From: Gymnothorax reevesii
Lineage: Eukaryota > Chordata > Actinopteri > Anguilliformes > Muraenidae
Length of the DNA stretch: 64,000 nucleotides
NCBI GenBank assembly: GCA_029721435.1
Contig: CM056583.1
Location: 86,567,620-86,631,619, forward strand
Direction: 5' to 3'
A program made the translations under genes and the position numbers. The first letter of the stretch is position 1; each line of letters starts with the position of its first letter. The notes beneath the pieces are model-generated. The model had not been told where the DNA came from. It ran no database searches and was given only the letters and a program-made list of their open reading frames with translations. This document shows, piece after piece, positions 58,785 to 64,000 of the stretch.

Positions 58785-59467
58785 AAAGTGATAGTTTAAA
58801 TGAAGTTCCTTTGTTCATTACAAAATACTCACGTTGTGCTGAAAAGATCAAACCCATTTTACATCGCCATTGACACATATACAAATCTGACCCTAGTATG
58901 GATAATGTTTTCAATGACCCCCCTCAGTTTGTATTTTCACGATTTAGAAACCTCAGAGATTACTTAGTCCATTTTGACCTACCGCCTCAAATTGATAAAC
59001 TGTGCTTTTTAACTTCTATTCCGGACGGTAATTATAAGTGTGGCGCATGTGTGCAGTGCAACAGGACCTGTAGGTGCACTAGTTTTGCCCTCCCTCATTC
59101 AAGAAAAATGATCCCTATTAAATGTGTTATTTCTTGTACCACAAAGGGTGTGATTTACATCTTGTCTTGCCCTTGTGGGAAACATTACATGGGCAAAGCC
59201 AGACGTCGTCTTAAAGTACGCATTGCGGAACATCGCAGTTCAATTAGGAGTTAAAATCTAACTTCTCCTGTTGCCACTCATTTTTTTGAGGCGAGTCATT
59301 CTCCATCTGCTTTACAATACATAGGTATTGAGAACGTGGTGTGTCTTAGAAGAGGGGGTGATATTGACAACTTATTATGAAAGAGAGAAGTTTTTTGGAT
59401 TTTTTCTTTAAATACCCTTGTTCCAAATGGTCCAAACGTTGAGTTTGATTTAAAACCTTTTTTATGA
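58785..59467 (+). pseudogene. Penelope-like RT end plus GIY-YIG endonuclease
   Basis: In one frame: VPLFITKYSRCAEKIKPIL (RT thumb region), PPQFVFSRFRNLRDYLVH, a Cys-rich link KCGACVQCNRTCRC, then the GIY-YIG domain GVIYILSCPCGKHYMGK with R and EH downstream (RIAEHRSS), then REVFWIFSLNTLVP and a natural-looking end at 59465. The frame is preserved across about 680 bases and broken only by three stops (TGA 58871, TAA 59252, TGA 59378), the first probably from a Trp codon. No frameshift, so the copy is fairly young. The domain nicks DNA for target-primed integration. Confidence 0.9.
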
Positions 59468-59866
59468 TTTTGTTTGGAGGTTTTTTTAATTTAATTTTTC
59501 CTTTTTTTGGCTGTGTGTAATTTAGATTAATTCCAAGACAAGGGACTGTGGTTTAGAATTTTTCCATGTCACTTAAATGACAGATCTCAAGTGTGTGTGT
59601 GTTCATTGTTTGTGATGTTTTTTAAAAAAATAATCTGTCTCCCTTTGTCTTTTGATATGCTGCAGGTACCCAATTAGTCTCTGCTACACTCCAATTTCAA
59701 AAGTAATTGAAGGAACCTGATTGAATGTTCTTGTCTTTCATTATTACACGAGTGCTGACTCAGATTTTAATTGAGCAAACCCGTTCCCTCATTACAGAAA
59801 AGTATGTATATTGGTGGTTGAATCACTCTTTTCTTAAACCCTGAGGAAGACTGTGGACGATGAGGG

Positions 59867-60390
59867 TTGTTGAACGAGCGCACAGAGGAGCAGCCTCCCG
59901 ATGCAAGCTTAAGCAAGGTGGCATTTATAGAACCCCACTAAACAATACCAAGATACGAACATTGCCGGGGCAGAAGGTTTCACGTGTTCTTTTTGGCTGG
60001 CGTTAATTCGAGCAACCTCCTGGCCGGTGTGAGTCACAATAGAATGGATATTTTTCTCTGTCCAAAGACGGGGCACAAAAACACAAATGTGGCAATTTAT
60101 CTGATTCCATAATACATTTCAAATACCAAATTTGGTTAGACACTCGTTAAATATCTGACTCCAAATTAGAATTTATAGTTTAGGTGCTGGCCTTCATAAC
60201 CAAGCATGCCCACCATAATAGAATAGCTAGGACAAACATGACATCGTAGACCAGAGCAACATGAACCCCACCGAAGTGCGGTAGCCAATATAAACTTTGT
60301 TATGGAAGTCTGCAGCGATAATGAAAACCACACACCTTAATTGTTGAGCGAGTGCACAGAGGAGCAGCTTCCCGATGGCGAGCTTGGTCG
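59867..60390 (+). repeat. direct repeat pair of about 45 bp, 474 bp apart
   Basis: TTGTTGAACGAGCGCACAGA...GGAGCAGCCTCCCGATG (59867) and TTGTTGAGCGAGTGCACAGA...GGAGCAGCTTCCCGATG (60341) are near-identical. Spacing and orientation could be ends of a short LTR-type or other duplicated unit, but the intervening sequence shows no coding or primer-binding site. Confidence 0.7.
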
Positions 60391-63300
60391 AGCAGCATAC
60401 TGTCTGCCAAGTAATCATCAGACAGCTTGGTCAGATGACAGTCATTTGCACTCAGGTGACTCCCCAGCAGGTAGAAGCTGCTCTTCTGTTAGCAGGCTTG
60501 ATTCCATTGCCTATCAGAACGTCCTCTTCATTTCTTGCAATTAGTTGTGGTATTAATTTTAATTGATTTTCTGCGTTGTATTGGGAAAAGCACCTAATGG
60601 ACACTTCACTGTATGCTGAATACTAGAGCTTTTATAATAGAAATGTTTTTATTCTTCTGGTGATTTCCGTAGTTATCGCATAAGATGTCTTGATTTTTTC
60701 TCTTACTTTTAAACCTGTGGAAAGAATAGACAGACAACAAAAATCAAACTAAATCTGAGGGGTACAGTGAGAAACAGAGAAAAAAGATGGCACTGAAATT
60801 TTGACTGCAAGGGAAAAAATAGAAAGCAATGTTAAGGATGATTAATCCAGCCAGTCACCAAGTGTACGACAGTGTGTACCTGCATGGGGTTTGTTCCCCA
60901 CAACTGCGAGTGAAATATTTTACTTTCCTCAGAATGATGTACTACACACTGCCAAAAAATCTGCATCTTGGTTTTTATGGAGAATCTGCTATGTGTGCAC
61001 ATGTACAGCAGTGATCTCAAAAATAAGTAATTTGATTTATTTTTTGGATTTCACTTTCTCGAGTTTAAGAGCAGCCAGTGTAAATATTTTTCTAGTTTGT
61101 GGTTTACAAGCGTAGCTGTGTCAGATTGGTAAAGTTCTGCTCTGTGAATTCTGTTTGCTTTCCCAAATGAGGTGTCTCAGAATAATGTGAGCACATTTTA
61201 TCCTCAAATTTCCCACAAGGTCCTCACTTCTTCTTTGCATCAAAGTTATTCACTCAGCTGCGTGTCAGACAGAATAAAAAGTGTATGACAATATAGGCAC
61301 AGCCCTGCAGAATCTCCTCCAGCCTCTCCAGTGAACTCAGGGGCTGTGCGCTTCAACAGAACAGAGCCTGGGCATGTTTTTCTTAATCAGTCTCATTCTA
61401 ACTTTAATTAGACTGCAGCCAAAATATTTTCTTCACAGGGCTCTGCCTTCCTAATATGCCAAAGCTGTTGTTCTGAGCTGTTTGTCCCGGCCAAAGTTTT
61501 CCATCTGCCTGCTTCTAACCCCCCCCATACATCTCTCAGTATATGGCTTGTCCTTCCACTTATCGCATAAATATTCCTGACATCCAGTCTTTCATCTTTC
61601 ATATTCAGAATTATTTTTAACAACAATTGACTTCCACGGCCAGTTGGGTTGCTTTATAAATCTATGACTTCACGCATTTCACACTCATATTCTGCCACTC
61701 AAGGTGGCTGTGATTGGCCCATTTGGTACAACAGCCCCACTTTTAACTCCCCCACTCGCTTGACACCCCCTCCCCCCGCCCCAGGACAATGTCCTGGGAG
61801 GTTTACAGATTATTAGAGTTGTAAACCTGGGATAGCTTTCATGTCTCTGGTCCCTGGTGACTCCCTGAACTGCAGGATCCATCTTTCCTCCCACTTACAC
61901 CAGTGTCTCCCTTTCATGGTGTCCCAGCCCATGATACGTCATGTTAATATGAAACCAGATTTAGGCTCGTCCTCAGAGTGGACCTCTGGCAGCGCTCCCT
62001 CTCTGTTGCTTTATTGATGATTCTTCCCTCAATACCAGGGTTCTCAAGTTGCCAAAAACACGAGCCTTCTGATCTCCCTGCATGTCAGGATTGATCTCTG
62101 AGCTGCAGAGGTCAGGACTCGGGGAGGGTTTAATAATGCAGCGAACAGGGAATCCACAAAGTCAAAAAAATTTGAAGACAGCATGCCTTGAAAATTATTA
62201 AGTATTTGGTTTTAGCTCATTGAACATGTATTTTTTTCATGTGTGCAATCCATCAAAAGTTTTTGTTCACATTAGTTATGTTTTTGTCAGTGTATTAACG
62301 GAAATGTGAGCTGTTGCAAATTAGCAAGATGAATCTAATGGCACTAGGTAAAATGCGAATTCTGAGAAGTGAAAAAGGTAATTTATTTCAAAGAATTGTT
62401 AAAATTTCGAGTTAATAAGAAATTTAAAAAAAAAAAAATTACTCTGCTATAATTGGCAAAATAAACATGCAGACTAATTATTTCTGTTTTCTAAAGGAGA
62501 TAAAATCAAGCCAATGAAGGATAAATTGAACAAAATAATCAAGAAAAAACAACCCACAAGTGTAGCACAACTTCCACAGTGGAGCAGTTTTAGCTCTTTC
62601 AGAACCATAATTGTTCAAATTGTGGTTATACATGCAGAGCATCTGAAGCAAGTTTCTCCTGTCTTATCTGACTGTGAGTGTGGGTGTGTGTTTTGACCAA
62701 CAACAGCAACACATGATTCAGCCGAGTTACCCAAAAGCAAGACTTTGATTAGCAGTAACAGGTCTTTGGGCTTTATCTTTAGATATTGGACTCCTGTGAA
62801 CTGCAGCAGAGATTTGGTTTTGGCAGGTTTACATTTGGATCGATGCAGAAGTGTCCATTTCTGTCTATATGCACATAAGAATTTGTCAAACTTTGATTTT
62901 GTTTCAGCTCGTTAGTCTTGACAACAGGCACATAGACGTTTTTCAGTTTATTTCAGCCTTATGGTGACGTCAGGTGACATTTTGAGCATTACCCCTTAAC
63001 TGTCTCTGGGCCCTAATTAGAGCCGGGCCAAATGTGAGAAAATGCAGGTCACAATTAAGGGGTAAAATTCCTGCACATTTGTCAAACTGCTATTGGTGTG
63101 AAAATCGGAACAAAGGAACCACAAATGGAACTTCATAACACGCGGCTCTGATAAAAATAATGACGCGTGTGAAATTAGGAAGGCAGCAGCTTTACATATA
63201 TTTACTGTGCAGGTCATCGGCTCTATTTGAAAAGGCACAGACTTTCATTGTCATCCTTTAATAGCCAATGCAAATGGAAGAATGGTGAGCATGGCCTGCT

Positions 63301-64000
63301 TGTCTTAATCTAGGAAAGAGTATTGAGCATTCCTGCTCCAGTTAAACCTCTAATTCTGTTCTCTAGGTTTATGTGCCTCACTGACTTCATTCTCTGGCTG
63401 TGCAGAGACCCTTTTAGGGACAGGTGCTTCGGCCCACAGGTGAGAAAAGAGCTGATCTGCTTTGAAAGAATACCTGGTTATTATATGAAATATATTTTAC
63501 CAAAATGTATTACAGAAAAACTTAAATGAGTGAAATACTAATATTGTAAAAACAAACAAACAACAACAGAAAATTTCAAATCAGGGGTCATTTAAGGTTG
63601 TGGTAAATCTTCCTGTGGTCGTCCTCAGTGAGCCAAACCGTTTTCAGCCAAAACCCTGATCACGACAAAGGTGACATCAGGTTCTGCTTTCTGGTATGAA
63701 TTTCATATGATTAATGCTGAACCAACAGGAAAGGAAATTAGACCTCCCAATCTGTCTGTTGCATGGCAGCTTACTAAAGGGTGCTTGCTAATAATAACCC
63801 AGGAAATAACTTTAATACATTTTACAGGCTTTCAAACTATGGTTTGAGTTTTATGTCATTTCCAGTTAAAATCAGGATTACAGCAGGAATGCCAATTGGT
63901 CATCCTTGGTTTCTCAGAATCTTGCTAAAAGCACATTAATCCAAGTTTCTGCAAACACAAAAACCCAGAACAAGAGTGTGCCACCAAATTGCAGAAAAAA
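60391..64000. other. unassigned DNA, possible conserved block near 63.1 kb
   Basis: No gene or repeat family recognised. A C-rich patch lies at 61740-61785. 62990-63260 is repeat-free and includes CCCTAATTAGAG (63011-63022), a homeodomain-type site; it could be regulatory. Confidence 0.35.

Larger units (their letters stand above)
58528..59490. mobile_element. Penelope-like element, 5'-inverted copy
   Basis: Two parts of one retroelement lie back to back: 58528-58771 encodes on the minus strand the region just before the reverse transcriptase core, and about 58785-59467 encodes on the plus strand the end of the RT and the GIY-YIG endonuclease. The RT core is missing at the junction. This is the layout expected from a 5'-inverted, 5'-truncated insertion. 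It abuts the foldback element at 58527. Confidence 0.82.

Overview
This is eukaryotic, vertebrate-type non-coding DNA, most likely from a ray-finned fish (teleost-like). There is no operon structure and no confident host protein-coding exon or structural RNA gene. What can be read is a dense mixture of dispersed repeats: Tc1-like, PIF/Harbinger-like, hAT-like, Penelope-like and tRNA-derived SINE sequences, all typical of fish genomes. The species cannot be named from the sequence alone. Unrecognised stretches are AT-rich and look intergenic or intronic; a few read like possible conserved regulatory DNA but cannot be tested here.

Layout. 1-3 kb: unassigned, with a tRNA-like head near 1.8 kb. 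3.1-5.1 kb: copy A of a dispersed repeat carrying a minisatellite of 47 exact-length 30-bp units. 5-8.7 kb: unassigned plus TG/CA-rich tracts. 8.7-9.9 kb: a near-perfect hairpin and a foldback MITE split by a tRNA-derived SINE with a 13-bp target duplication. 9.9-15.7 kb: unassigned. 15.7-16.6 kb: copy B (minus strand) of the minisatellite-bearing repeat, beside another repeat. 16.6-22.3 kb: mostly unassigned. 22.3-22.7 kb: an intact second copy of the foldback MITE. 24.6-27 kb: an old repeat and a Tc1-like element containing a GC-rich nested insert. 28.4-33.5 kb: two diverged LTR-like repeats in inverted orientation around a second SINE copy and a SINE-like tandem block. 34.5-35.4 kb: a dead Harbinger transposase. 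38.2 kb: another SINE. 42.2-43.9 kb: a hAT-like MITE and copy C of the minisatellite-bearing repeat. 45.6-48.3 kb: hAT MITE end, an internally deleted Tc1-like element, a second Tc1-like relic and an interspersed repeat. 51.1-52.1 kb: a Tc1-like relic broken by a MITE and abutted by a third SINE. 56.0-60.4 kb: a rearranged hAT MITE, a 1.25-kb foldback element, a 5'-inverted Penelope-like element and a direct-repeat pair. 60.4-64 kb: unassigned.

Nothing here works together as a host pathway. The history is one of layered insertions whose order can be read at several places. The most striking structure is the 30-bp minisatellite at 3151-4560. It is an expansion of a unit found once or twice in the two sister copies B and C, so it appears to have been born inside a transposon-like repeat. 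Because 30 is a multiple of 3 and the unit lacks stop codons in most frames, the array creates very long spurious open frames on both strands; these should not be read as genes.
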